A DNA stretch of 10,000 nucleotides. It comes from Actinidia chinensis (lineage: Eukaryota > Streptophyta > Magnoliopsida > Ericales > Actinidiaceae). Made by a program: the position numbers and the translations under genes. Under the pieces are notes generated by a model, which was not told the DNA's origin, ran no database searches, and saw only the letters and a program-made list of their open reading frames with translations. The stretch lies in assembly GCA_009663005.1 (NCBI GenBank), contig CM018902.1, forward strand, positions 207,501 to 217,500. The letters run 5' to 3'. Positions 1 through 7,400 of this stretch are shown in pieces. How positions within the stretch are numbered: position 1 is the stretch's first letter; each line of letters starts with the position of its first letter.

Positions 1-86
1 GACAGTTATGGACTGTTGCCTGTTGTTAGCAACTTCAATGGCCTCCTTGCATTGTTTAGAACAAACTTTGAACTTGTCATTAAAAT
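1..86 (-). CDS. Possible partial exon of an unidentified minus-strand gene
   Basis: Read on the minus strand, this segment starts just after a good 3' splice site (pyrimidine-rich tract ending GCAG, plus positions 87-90) and one frame stays open for 28 codons to the window edge. That frame includes KFKVCSKQCKEAIEVANN, a charged, cysteine-containing, probably helical stretch that looks like real protein rather than random translation. I do not recognise the family. A caution: if the segment is joined directly to the donor at 530, this frame meets a TGA two codons upstream of the junction without an ATG in between. The first ATG in the exon (plus 80-78) instead opens a frame of only about 24 codons. 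So either another exon lies between, or the segment is 5' leader and the open frame is chance. Function unknown. Confidence 0.3.
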
Positions 87-530
87 CTGCAAGCAATAGA
101 AACAAGACAGTTAAAACAAGCTCAGCCATACCAGTTAGACGAGCCCATGGAAGCAAGATCAGACAAGCTCGATGAGAGCACTGAACTCTGCTTTAACAAG
201 GCTACTTATTGCTAAGGGACAACTACCAGACCCTCCTACCGCTTTGAACTGTTCTCACAATAGAAGGGCTTAGGGAACAAAATCCTAGGTCCGCTAAGCA
301 TACAAGGTTACCCGAGCCCGCTTCATTAAGAAAAATGAGTCAGAGATACCCGACTCATGGAAACACGAAGTCAGAACATCAAATGCAGACTACAAGCAGA
401 GTAAAAATTCAAGAAATAAAACCAAGAATCCTGATGTAAAAGTACAACAAAGGAAATCAAACATGAAATAGAGTGCGGATAATAGAAAAGCACACAAAAA
501 GCGAGAAATATTTGAGTACCAGGAACTCAC
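87..530 (-). other. Putative 444-nt intron (minus strand)
   Basis: On the minus strand the segment begins GTGAGT (plus 530-525) and ends with TTTCTATTGCTTGCAG, a textbook plant acceptor with a T-rich tract. The body is T-rich on the minus strand, as plant introns are. Its size and its position behind a short pyrimidine-rich leader fit a first intron, often found in plant 5' UTRs. Inside lies a 7-bp inverted repeat (ATGAGTC at 335-341 and GACTCAT at 352-358). No transcript evidence is available, so this is inferred from splice signals only. Confidence 0.4.
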
Positions 531-650
531 CAAATCAAAGATCGGTCGTCAGAAACTAGAACAGTGGCCGAAAGAACTATTGGGCGGTAGCAGCAGATAG
601 AGGGACATTCTTTCTCTCTCTAAAATGCTCTCAAAAGTTCAAAACACGGT
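531..650 (-). other. Probable 5' untranslated first exon (minus strand)
   Basis: This is the segment upstream of the putative donor at 530. On the minus strand it carries a GA-rich run (AGAGAGAGAAAG, near 610-621) followed by about 80 nt ending CTTTGATTTG before the GTGAGT donor. The only ATG (near plus 608) opens a frame of 19 codons that stops before the donor, so the exon is more likely leader than coding; the short frame could act as an upstream ORF. The right-hand boundary is a guess, because no TATA box fixes the start site. Confidence 0.28.
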
Positions 651-890
651 AATGGAAGATGGGAGGCAAACAAACTCTGAATAAGGAAGGTGAAGAGGCG
701 GGAACAAAGCAAAAGCGTGTCTTAGTGGGCACGTGATGCCACACGCTAGTAACTGCCTATGAAACCTACAAGACGTCAGCACGTGGCAACCACCTAGCTG
801 CATGTCCGCACCAAATGAACCCTAGGGGCAAGTGGGGGACCGCGGCACCAGCACTCAAGCGTGCTCACTATCTAAACAAACGTGGACACA
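650..890 (-). promoter_or_regulatory. Promoter-like region with G-box/ABRE cluster
   Basis: Two perfect CACGTG G-boxes lie at 730-735 and 780-785, the second immediately beside a GACGTCA motif (772-778; TGACGTC on the minus strand). Another ACGTGG core lies at 880-885. Close spacing of G-box and C-box-like ACGT cores is typical of binding sites for plant bZIP factors, including the ABF/AREB and TGA groups, and for bHLH/PIF factors, and is found in ABA-, light- or stress-controlled promoters. Position relative to the putative first exon suggests a promoter for the minus-strand gene. No TATA box is visible on that strand; a pyrimidine-rich stretch (minus strand, about 680-715) resembles the Y patch of TATA-less plant promoters. 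Confidence 0.45.
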
Positions 891-1735
891 TGACTGTTAA
901 CATTTATGGGGAAAGACAACTAGCAGACATCGGCTTGTCCACCAAACAATAGACTTAGAGAACAAACACATCCAGCTCGCATGACCTCGGCAAACATCGA
1001 CCCAACTCATGCAAAATGAGGGACAATTGTAAGGGGACAAATTATACAATGACGTAATTCGGCCTTGCTACGGCAGGAACCTCTGCCGGGTTATTGCTAT
1101 AAAGTAAGCTCAGTGATTCCCTGCACCGGAGCTCGGTGAAGATACTATTCAACACTGACCTTGCTAGGGTGGAGGTCTTCGACAGCTGCCGCTACAGTGC
1201 AAGCTCGGGGACCCTCTATGCAATCTCCAAAATAATTGCTACAAGATAGATTCGTTCGAGTTATGGCTATCGTTACTCCGAATCCTGCTGTTCATCGGCT
1301 GGAAAATCATTGTGCTAGAATCTTGATAGGGCACAGCCAGCGGTAATCCCAAGGGATGTCCAGGACAAAAGGTGACTTGCACATTAGAGTACCTTCTGAT
1401 AGCCCCCCACGCCTAAATGGAGATGTCGGCAGTTGACGATGAGCTATTAGCCACTCTGTAGGGGCATGACTGAATCAACCGCCTACTCACTAACATAGTA
1501 GTAGGCCCGTGTGGGTACGTGCCGAGCTGCAGCCAGTCGAATGACAAGACAGCTAGCGTGTCAAGCCATGCACTGAGCTAGAGTATAAAAAGGAATACTG
1601 TTGTTCTCTCAGAGGTATGTGCGACCTTGCTTTCCGAACATACATATGCTTTCTATCTCTAAATATTGTCGGACGTTTAATGCCAGGTCACACAGAGCAG
1701 AAACGGGAGCGAGAGCGTCATTGTTAAAAAGTAAA
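890..1735 (+). repeat. LTR-like segment, probably a solo or remnant Tat-type gypsy LTR
   Basis: The 1580-1720 part has the layout of a retrotransposon LTR promoter: TATAAAAA, then a short run to CTGTTGTTCTCTCAGAGG, CTTTCTATCTCTAAA, TGTCGGACG and a GC-richer end. From memory this resembles the R/U5 part of Tat-lineage gypsy LTRs of eudicots; this is recollection, not a search. The upstream part is GC-richer than the following spacer and has no long ORF. A possible left end is TGTTAACA at 895, and a possible right end is CA near 1720, but the flanking pentamers do not match. Boundaries are therefore uncertain. No gag or pol of this family is seen, so it would be a solo LTR or fragment. Confidence 0.4.
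1584..1591 (+). promoter_or_regulatory. TATA box of the LTR-like segment
   Basis: TATAAAAA sits about 25-30 nt before a CTCTCAG stretch where transcription could begin. It is the best TATA box in the window outside the AT-rich spacer, and it points to the right, towards the gypsy element. Confidence 0.4.
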
Positions 1736-1872
1736 CGAAGTGATAGTCATCTTCAGATTGCCAAAATAAATAATATATAAATTTATAAAAATTGAATTTG
1801 TTAGCCATTTTTAATTGATATATATATTATATATAGGCAAAAAAAAGATTAATTGATACAATTAATATAACA

Positions 1873-1896
1873 TGTGTGTGTGTGTATATATATATA
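1873..1896. repeat. Compound microsatellite (TG)6(TA)6
   Basis: Six TG units (1873-1884) run directly into six TA units (1885-1896). This is a simple sequence repeat prone to length change by slippage. Confidence 0.9.
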
Positions 1897-1980
1897 CAAG
1901 AATAAGAATATAAGATAATACAATAATTACGTGTGAGATCATAGTTGTAAAATGTATCACGTAAATGATCTGAAATGATA

Positions 1981-2015
1981 AAAAAAACAGATGGTAACAT
2001 CAGATCTGTTATTTT
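1981..2015. repeat. Imperfect hairpin in AT-rich spacer
   Basis: AACAGAT (1986-1992) is matched by ATCTGTT (2004-2010), flanked outward by A-run and T-run, giving a stem of about 12 pairs with a mismatch and a loop of about 11 nt. It ends in a T-rich tract. It may be the core of a degraded foldback element or chance in AT-rich DNA. Confidence 0.4.
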
Positions 2016-2307
2016 TAGGTAACTGTATAGTTAGATAAGTTGTATTTTCTGACATTGAATACATAATTTTTTGTTTTTAAAAAAAATATTTGTCCATATG
2101 TTTACCAAACGAAGTAATAATGACCAAATCTGTTATTAAATAATTTAGTTAAAAGTAAGCTAGCAATAATACCTATACCAAACATACTTAAAGCAATGGT
2201 GCACACACCTATTTAAATACAAATTTATCAAATATTTTTTTATACAGTTAAAATATTTAGAGGAAAATATAATTTTTAAATAAAAATAATAAATTTTTAA
2301 TGTATTG

Positions 2308-2413
2308 CGCTCTCAAATTTGAAAATCCTCGCCTCAAAATAAAAATTCGCGCTCTCAAAATTAAAATCCTCGCTCTCAAAAATAAAAATTCGCTCTCTCA
2401 AAAATAAAAATTT
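2308..2413 (+). repeat. Minisatellite, five degenerate copies of a unit of about 21 bp
   Basis: Copies begin with CGCTCTCAAA or a close variant at 2308, 2330, 2350, 2371 and 2391 and continue with A-rich sequence ending ATTCG or ATCCT. Two versions of the unit ending alternate (ATCCT, then ATTCG), suggesting that a two-unit block was duplicated. It lies 100 bp upstream of the gypsy insertion point. Confidence 0.75.
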
Positions 2414-2514
2414 GCGAATTTTTCACGATTTTCACCAAAATTCTTTAATTCGCGATTTGGGAGTGGGAACGGAACCCTATATAAGCGAATTGTGTGACTA
2501 AGGTCTAATGTCAC
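2414..2514. other. Short spacer with TATA-like motif before the retrotransposon
   Basis: This stretch links the minisatellite to the element. It contains TATATAAG at 2478-2485 in a CCCTATATAAGCG context, and an inverted repeat (GCGAATT 2414-2420, AATTCGC 2447-2453). The last five bases, GTCAC (2510-2514), would be the target-site duplication; the matching copy lies beyond the window and cannot be checked. Confidence 0.4.
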
Positions 2515-2730
2515 TGTAAGGACAAAAAATTTTGCATGACTTTTCCGAAATAATGTTGGGTATATGTGAGGAATTAAAAATTTTATTAAGAGAGGTTATG
2601 TGATAGTGGTTAGTGGTAGAATAGATAGAATAGAAGCATGTGGTCTGTTTAATATACATTGAAAAGTGTAGGGGGTTAGGGGTGTTTGTTTAAAAGTGTT
2701 AATGGGTGAGAGTATGTAGGACTTTTTAGT

Positions 2731-2811
2731 CTTGCACACACACACACCACACAAAAAAAAAAGGGGGATCAGCCTTCTAACAGCCGACTCTCCCTCTCTC
2801 TCCTCTCCTCC
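2731..2811 (+). promoter_or_regulatory. LTR core: CA repeat, A-run, and CT-rich patch
   Basis: A (CA)n run is followed by ten As, then GGGGGATCAGC and a CTCTCCCTCTCTCTCCTCTCC pyrimidine patch, all kept in the 3' LTR (9789-9867). Conservation across two otherwise diverged copies suggests a functional part of the promoter or transcription start region. The role is inferred; no start site is known. Confidence 0.45.
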
Positions 2812-3007
2812 ATTTTTCTTACCAAGAACTCCTAAATTCACCAAAACTTCAAGTCCCCTTCAAGACCCACACATAAAATAAATAATTCCTCTTAAGCGTA
2901 TTGCAAACTGTATTGCGTCTTTCAAACCAAGAAACTCATATTTTGGATTGGAGCTCATTGGAGGCTAGGTTTTCATTTTACCATTCAATTCAAACTCAAA
3001 TCTTGAG

Positions 3008-4075
3008 GTAAGAAGACAAATTCTACTCCTTTTAATTGTATCTATGTGATGTATAGCATATGTCTTGTCCTTATTGCTCAAATTTATCTAAATTGTCATT
3101 TGCTCCAAAAGTGGGTTTGTTGAGTTAGATTTTGTGATCTACAAATTGAGAACTGTGTGATGGAATTGATTGGTTGATTTGCCCTCTTTGATGTCCATTT
3201 ATTGCTCTACATATCAAAATTTGACATAAGACCTCAGAATTGTGTTTGGGTTGAAAGTCCACACCTCTAGGGTGAAAATTGGCATTGCTGCCCCCTGGTT
3301 CTATGTTGCTGCCCCTATTTTCCAGCAGCCATCCCCTGTTTTTGGGTGGTTTTCGGTCACCCTTTGATGCCCTTTTGGCCCTCGATTGTCCCTTCCTTTG
3401 TATTTGTGATCTTACCACATTTGAATTACCGAATTCTCGATATCATGACTTTCGACTTTGGACACGTGATTAATAAATTTCTAGTTTTATGAATTGAACA
3501 CGCGTCAGTTGACACTTTTTGATAAAAATAATGAATTTTTAGATTAAATGGTACTTTGAGAGTTTTTGAAAGGCCAAATTGTTTTGAGTGATTAATTGAT
3601 AAGATTGAACTCTAAGGATCACCCGTTTGGTGTCCCTAGCATGGGGGCACGGAGCCCACGAAATCCGGCGGGGGGTGGTGCACGGAGCCCACAAATCAGG
3701 CAAAGGATTCTTCCCTAACAAAATTGATGAGTATTTTCTTATGAAATGCGGTTTGATGTATTCGAACTTAATTTGAGTATTTGGCAAAAATAGGTTTTCA
3801 ATTAAGAGAAAATGAGAATTTTGGTAATTGTTTGAACTTTGGGTGGGATATTTAAACTTAATTGAGACACTGGACATCGTTTAGACATATGAACAACCAT
3901 TTCGCGGTACTAGTGGTAGAGTTTAGAGTTAAAAATTTTTGGTTCATCACAAGCCTGCATACATTAGTAGGTCCATCATCATGCTCAATCATTATGCATT
4001 CTTTCATATTTATACACTAGACGAAGGTAGAATAATTTTTCTACTGGCAGTGAGCTCAACCCATTAAATTTTCAG
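3008..4075 (+). other. Putative intron inside the 5' LTR
   Basis: CTTGAG is followed by GTAAGA at 3008, a strong plant donor. An acceptor AAATTTTCAG ends at 4075, and an alternative TTTTTCTACTGGCAG ends at 4050. The enclosed 1,068 nt are T-rich and lack long plus-strand frames. A transcript starting in the conserved CT-rich part of the LTR would thus have a short first exon spliced close to the end of the LTR. No RNA data are available, and the 3' LTR copy is cut before this point. Confidence 0.35.
3647..3692 (+). repeat. Duplicated 13-mer in a GC-rich island of the LTR
   Basis: GCACGGAGCCCAC occurs at 3647-3659 and again at 3680-3692, 33 bp apart, separated by CCGGCGGGGGGTGG. This is a GC-rich, CpG-containing patch within an otherwise AT-rich LTR half. 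GGGGGC and GCCC flanks could form a small hairpin. Confidence 0.7.
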
Positions 4076-4084
4076 GTATTCGGA

Positions 4085-4147
4085 ATGGAGCATGAGATGG
4101 ATCTTTTGAAGTCGTGGTTGCATGACATTGGAAGTTCTCGAGCATGA
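4085..4147 (+). other. Short 20-codon ORF after the putative LTR acceptor
   Basis: The first ATG after the acceptor at 4075 starts a frame of 20 codons (MEHEMDLLKSWLHDIGSSRA) ending TGA at 4145. If the leader is spliced as proposed, it would be an early upstream ORF. No family is recognised and chance is quite possible at this length. Confidence 0.15.
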
Positions 4148-4410
4148 AGTTATTTTTACATCTTTGTTTTATATTTTTGAAAGATGGTTTGTAACTTCAT
4201 TTATAAATCTTTTGACTATTTGGTTATTGTAATAATTTTTAAACTTAGTACTTATGCATTGGGGTTATGGACGTTGTGGATAGAACTTGTTACTCCAAAT
4301 GATGAGATTATATTTTGTTAACTTTGATATTCAAAGGCATAGTATGAATCTGGTTCATCCTATGTGGTTTTATTTACTTTTGGAGTTATTAAATTTTAGG
4401 GTGTGACAAA

Positions 4411-4426
4411 TCGGTATATCAGAGGC
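4411..4426 (+). other. Primer-binding site, initiator-Met tRNA type (degenerate)
   Basis: TCGGTATATCAGAGGC begins two bases after the LTR end at 4408. The usual plant gypsy site is TGGTATCAGAGC, complementary to the 3' end of tRNA-iMet. This copy has C for T at the start, an extra TA pair after GGTA, and an extra G. It would pair poorly. It fixes the right end of the LTR and the plus orientation of the element. Confidence 0.8.
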
Positions 4427-4676
4427 TTTAGGTTCGAAACTTAGGGAACCGTGGGAGACTTCTTTGAGCCTTGGGGTTTAAACCGTTGCATAAGTTTTCT
4501 CATGAAAATTATATTTTTTTTATTTATTGTGCTGTGTGACATTAATGATCATACATAAGTTCATTGGCCGGAATGATGTGAGTTAACAAGCAAGTGTTGA
4601 GTTGTGGCATAGAGGTTGTGACCTCATTTGAGATAATGTGAGGCTACTGAGTATTTTCTTACTTTCTTATAGAACT
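4427..4676 (+). other. Untranslated leader between primer site and gag
   Basis: No coding sequence is seen in these 250 bases. It runs from TTTAGGTTCGAAAC through an AT-rich stretch to the gag ATG. Packaging signals are expected here in this class of element, but none can be identified from sequence alone. Confidence 0.5.
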
Positions 4677-5890
4677 ATGCCGCCGACCAGAGTGTAGGAC
4701 GTGTACAACCGCGAAGGGTGGTCAAATGCTAGACGTGGCAGGAATGAACGGGAAAATGATGAGGTAGTCAAACGGGGGGAAATTAGGAATCCAAAAATGA
4801 TCGCGTGAGCAAAAATGGGAAAAACAGGGACTCCAACTACACAAAACACCCTTCTAACCAATTTATTGCGGCACTTACGCGCACATGGCTCAAAGCCACC
4901 TAGAGCCAATACTTCGAACGTGCTATGGAAGTAGTAAGGAATTCTCCGAAGTTGAACCTCCTATGTTCAACGGGGTTTTTTTAGTAGTGATCCTGGTGGC
5001 CCCGACCTTGGTTGCGAAAATCGCAACTATTTGATTGTAGATGTGACCGAGGAGCCGTGAGAGTGAAGCTCGTGCATGTCAACTAATGGGGAGGCTAATG
5101 AGTGGTGGAAGTCGTACTCGCAACTAGGAAAGCATCGAGGGGATGGCTAGGACGGCGGGAATGGGAATGAGACGGATGTGAGAACATGACTTGGGCGAGT
5201 TGAGGCTACTTTGAAGACCAATTTTTCCGGACTCATTCAAGGACATGCTTCGGGAACAATTGACGGTTAGAGCAAGGACCATGACGTGTCGGAGTATGCG
5301 ATGAATTTCACGGCTTTCTGGCTTTGCGCCGGAACTGTATCCACAGAGGAAAGAAGTGCTTAAAGGTTCATCCGGGGTTAGAGACTCGATCAAAAGTTTG
5401 TGATGAGGGGGGTCATACAAAAGTTCCGCGGTATTGGAGTGGAAAAGAAACTTGGATGCTTTGGGGGTTAACAAGAAAAAGCTAGACCGCTGACCACGAC
5501 AGTGAGTTGGCCATCGACGGGTAGTTCTGGGGTTGTATTCGGAAACTTAGGAACATCCAAAATAAGAGAGACAAGGAGAGCCGCTCAATTTTCACCAAAC
5601 CATTCTACTTTCGGGCACCTACTTCTTACAGGCTTTGGAGGAACTCGTCTAGACCACCGATGACTTGTCACCAAGTGGCCAACCGGGCCATTTCGCACTC
5701 AATACCCAAATTACGCGACTCTTCCACCTCCACAGTCTCGTGTTCAAGGTGCTCCGGGTGCTTGGTTTTGATGCGGTGGGTTTGGCCACATTGCCAAGTT
5801 TCGTCCACCAGTGAGGAGGTACTCGTAGTGGTTCGGTTCGTTCAGCAGTTTGAGGCCGAGTTCTGAGTTGGTAAACCACCGAGAGGGGTG
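4677..5890 (+). pseudogene. gag: gag remnant (capsid/nucleocapsid), multiply broken
   Basis: In an intact element Gag forms the cytoplasmic virus-like particle that packages the RNA. The start is ATG CCG CCG (4677), the usual MPP beginning, but TAG stops it after six codons. Fragments of the capsid domain follow in shifting frames: PPMFNG at 4957-4974, VSEYAMNF at 5286-5309, and FAPEL beginning at 5333 in another frame, leading to RDSIK near 5390. A zinc-knuckle remnant lies at 5759-5804: a TGC, then after ten bases instead of six TGC-GGT-GGG-TTT-GGC-CAC (CGGFGH), with the last cysteine codon apparently changed to CGT. Neither capsid nor nucleocapsid could be made. The minus-strand open frames of 85 and 116 codons over this region are shadows. 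Confidence 0.75.
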
Positions 5891-6420
5891 CACACTGCAG
5901 ACACACTATCGACAGACATACTTAGGTAAGGGCTCACGGTTGATAAGGGCTAGTTCTTCTACGCCAATTCAGGCTTCACAGGATGGGCGTTTTCACTGTC
6001 AAGCCGCTACACCACCACAACATCCTAATCTCAGAATTAGAGTCGTCCATTTGCAGGGTACATTTCTATTTCAACTCTTTGCTAATGTTATTTGATTTTG
6101 GAGCATCGCATTCATTTCATTGCCACATCTTTGGTACTTGCTTTGGGTTTGGAAACTGAGAGTTTAGTCCTCCATTGTTTTTAATACCCGTTGGGTGGTA
6201 GGCACTTTGGACAGTATATGTCGGAGATGCGAGGTTGCGTCATCTTAGATTTGCCGTTTTTGAGTTCGATTTCAAGTATTAGGTATGTCGGGTTTGACCT
6301 CAATATTGGGTATAGATGGGATCAACTTAAGGGCGGACTTTGATTGCTTTAAACGTTGAGTCTGTATTGATGCCGGAGGGAGGTTATTTTAAGTTTTTTG
6401 GGGAACGAAGGGAGCCCATT
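5891..6420 (+). pseudogene. Aspartic protease remnant of pol
   Basis: The retroviral-type protease cleaves the Gag-Pol polyprotein. LFDFGASHSF is read at 6088-6117; the active-site motif is normally D-S/T-G, and here the middle residue is Phe (TTT, one base from TCT), which should inactivate it. Further fragments fit the rest of the domain: MSGFDL near 6284-6301, then a GMDW-like stretch near 6309-6320, spread over several frames. A linker of 80-110 bp to the RT follows. Frame breaks occur on both sides of the active site. Confidence 0.65.
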
Positions 6421-6519
6421 TAAGTCTTAATTTGTATGAATCGCGGATAAGGGGTCGATGGCATGTTGTTGGCGAGTTGACACTAGATGAGAATTCATTC
6501 ACACGTGGGGAGTTACCGC

Positions 6520-7400
6520 CGAAGTTGTTGATGAATGTTCGGATGTTTTTCAAGACGAGTTACCGGGTTTGCACATGAACGGGTAGGGCGAGTTATGATA
6601 GATTTAATTATTCGGGCACCGCACTGATTTTTTTTTTTTTTGATGCCACCTTAACGTTTTGCCAACGGACGAGTTGAGAGAGTTGAACAACACAATTGCA
6701 ATGAATTACCAAGATTTGGGGTTATCGTCCGAGTACATCGCCATGGAGGAGCTCGGCTCTATGTGCCTCAAAAGAAGGATGGTACGTCCGTCTGTGCATA
6801 GATTACCGTAAAACTTCACCGTGTCACCGTTAAGAACCAATATCCCATGCCTAGAATTGATGATTTGTTTGATCAACTTCGGGGTGTGACTTGTATCTAA
6901 AATTAATTGGAGGTCCGGTACATCAACTTAGAGTTCGACGAGGGACATCCAAAACCACCCCTCTGTACCAGTCTGGTCACTATGAATTTGTTGATTAGCC
7001 TTTGGTCTCACAATGCCTCCGGCACCTATCATGGGATTAGAATCGTATTTTTCGGACTTAAACTTGACATTTGTCGTGTCTTCGTTGATGATATTCGTAT
7101 CTATTCACCCTTCCGAGGAGGAGCACCAATCTCATCCTTTCCGTTGTCTTGAACTCTTAAGAGACACCTATTATATGCTAGTGGAGTAAGTGCGAGTTTT
7201 GGTATCCGAGGTCAAAATTTTGGGTCATGTGGTGTATAAAAAGGGGTATCCGTAGACCAGGGAAAATCGAATCAATTGACGTGGGAGCATCCGAAGAAAT
7301 GTGTTTGAGATAAGGAGTTTCTTGGCTTGGCCGGGTATTTACCATCGGTGTGTTCTCGATTTTTCACGTTTACGCACCGCTGACGAGGTTGACAACGGAA
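6520..7400 (+). pseudogene. Reverse transcriptase remnant of pol
   Basis: The enzyme copies element RNA into DNA in the particle. Landmarks in order are DVFQDELPGL at 6542-6571 (N-terminal), QKKDG-like sequence near 6770, LCIDYR at 6792-6809, [14 protein letters not shown] at about 6845-6886, SKINWRSG at 6896-6919, FVDD at 7081-7092 (the Y/F-x-D-D active site), LGHVV near 7223-7237, and SFL at 7316-7324 leading into the thumb/connection region. The first catalytic Asp (SKIDL motif) is AAT, Asn, at 6905-6907, while the double Asp of FVDD is kept. A run of 14 T (6628-6641) replaces a conserved segment before the fingers. Stops and frame shifts are numerous. The open frame 6907-7152 covers only the palm fragment. 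Confidence 0.85.

Larger units (their letters stand above)
1736..2307. other. AT-rich intergenic spacer
   Basis: No gene is seen. The stretch is strongly AT-rich with many A and T runs, a TATATATATTATATATA block near 1819-1835, and a repeated 10-mer TTAATTGATA at 1811-1820 and 1849-1858. ATCTGTTATT occurs at 2004-2013 and again at 2128-2137. It could be debris of a small non-autonomous DNA transposon, but I find no convincing terminal inverted repeats. Confidence 0.6.
2515..4408 (+). repeat. 5' LTR (1,894 bp)
   Basis: The left end TGTAAGGAC corresponds to AGTAAGGAA at 9605, where similarity to the 3' copy begins; the right end is TGACA at 4404-4408, just before the primer-binding site. TG...CA ends fit gypsy LTRs. 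The first 436 bases align with 9605-10000, which is 40 bases shorter through several small gaps. The best-kept block is GGGGGATCAGC through a CT-rich run to CAAGTCCCCTTCAAG. No standard TATA box is shared by both copies: TTTAAAAG at 2689-2696 is TTGAAAG in the 3' copy. The second half is AT-rich and contains a splice-site pair. Confidence 0.9.

Noticed and set aside
335..358. TGAGTCA (GCN4/AP-1-like) and ATGAGTC/GACTCAT inverted repeat as a regulatory site
   Set aside because: It sits inside the putative intron as a single short motif; too little to support a functional claim.
1811..1900. Possible TATA-driven promoter in the TA-rich stretch
   Set aside because: The motifs arise from simple TA repeats and no transcript-like sequence follows.
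2596..2844. Minus-strand open frame of 82 codons
   Set aside because: It is antisense to the LTR promoter block; its apparent composition comes from CA and CT repeats.
3539..3877. Minus-strand open frame of 112 codons
   Set aside because: It lies within the 5' LTR over AT-rich sequence and the GC-rich 13-mer patch, with no protein-like features.
4411..4440. Possible tRNA gene from GGTTCGAAAC, which resembles a pol III B box
   Set aside because: No cloverleaf can be drawn, and the position directly behind the LTR end identifies it as the primer-binding site and leader.
5124..5474. Minus-strand open frame of 116 codons
   Set aside because: It lies antisense to recognisable gag fragments (VSEYAMNF, FAPEL) and has no domain or codon pattern of its own; it is a shadow.
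5649..5906. Minus-strand frame of 85 codons and plus-strand frames of 68 and 81 codons around the gag end
   Set aside because: They overlap the broken zinc-knuckle region in frames that do not match Gag, so they are chance frames opened by frame shifts.
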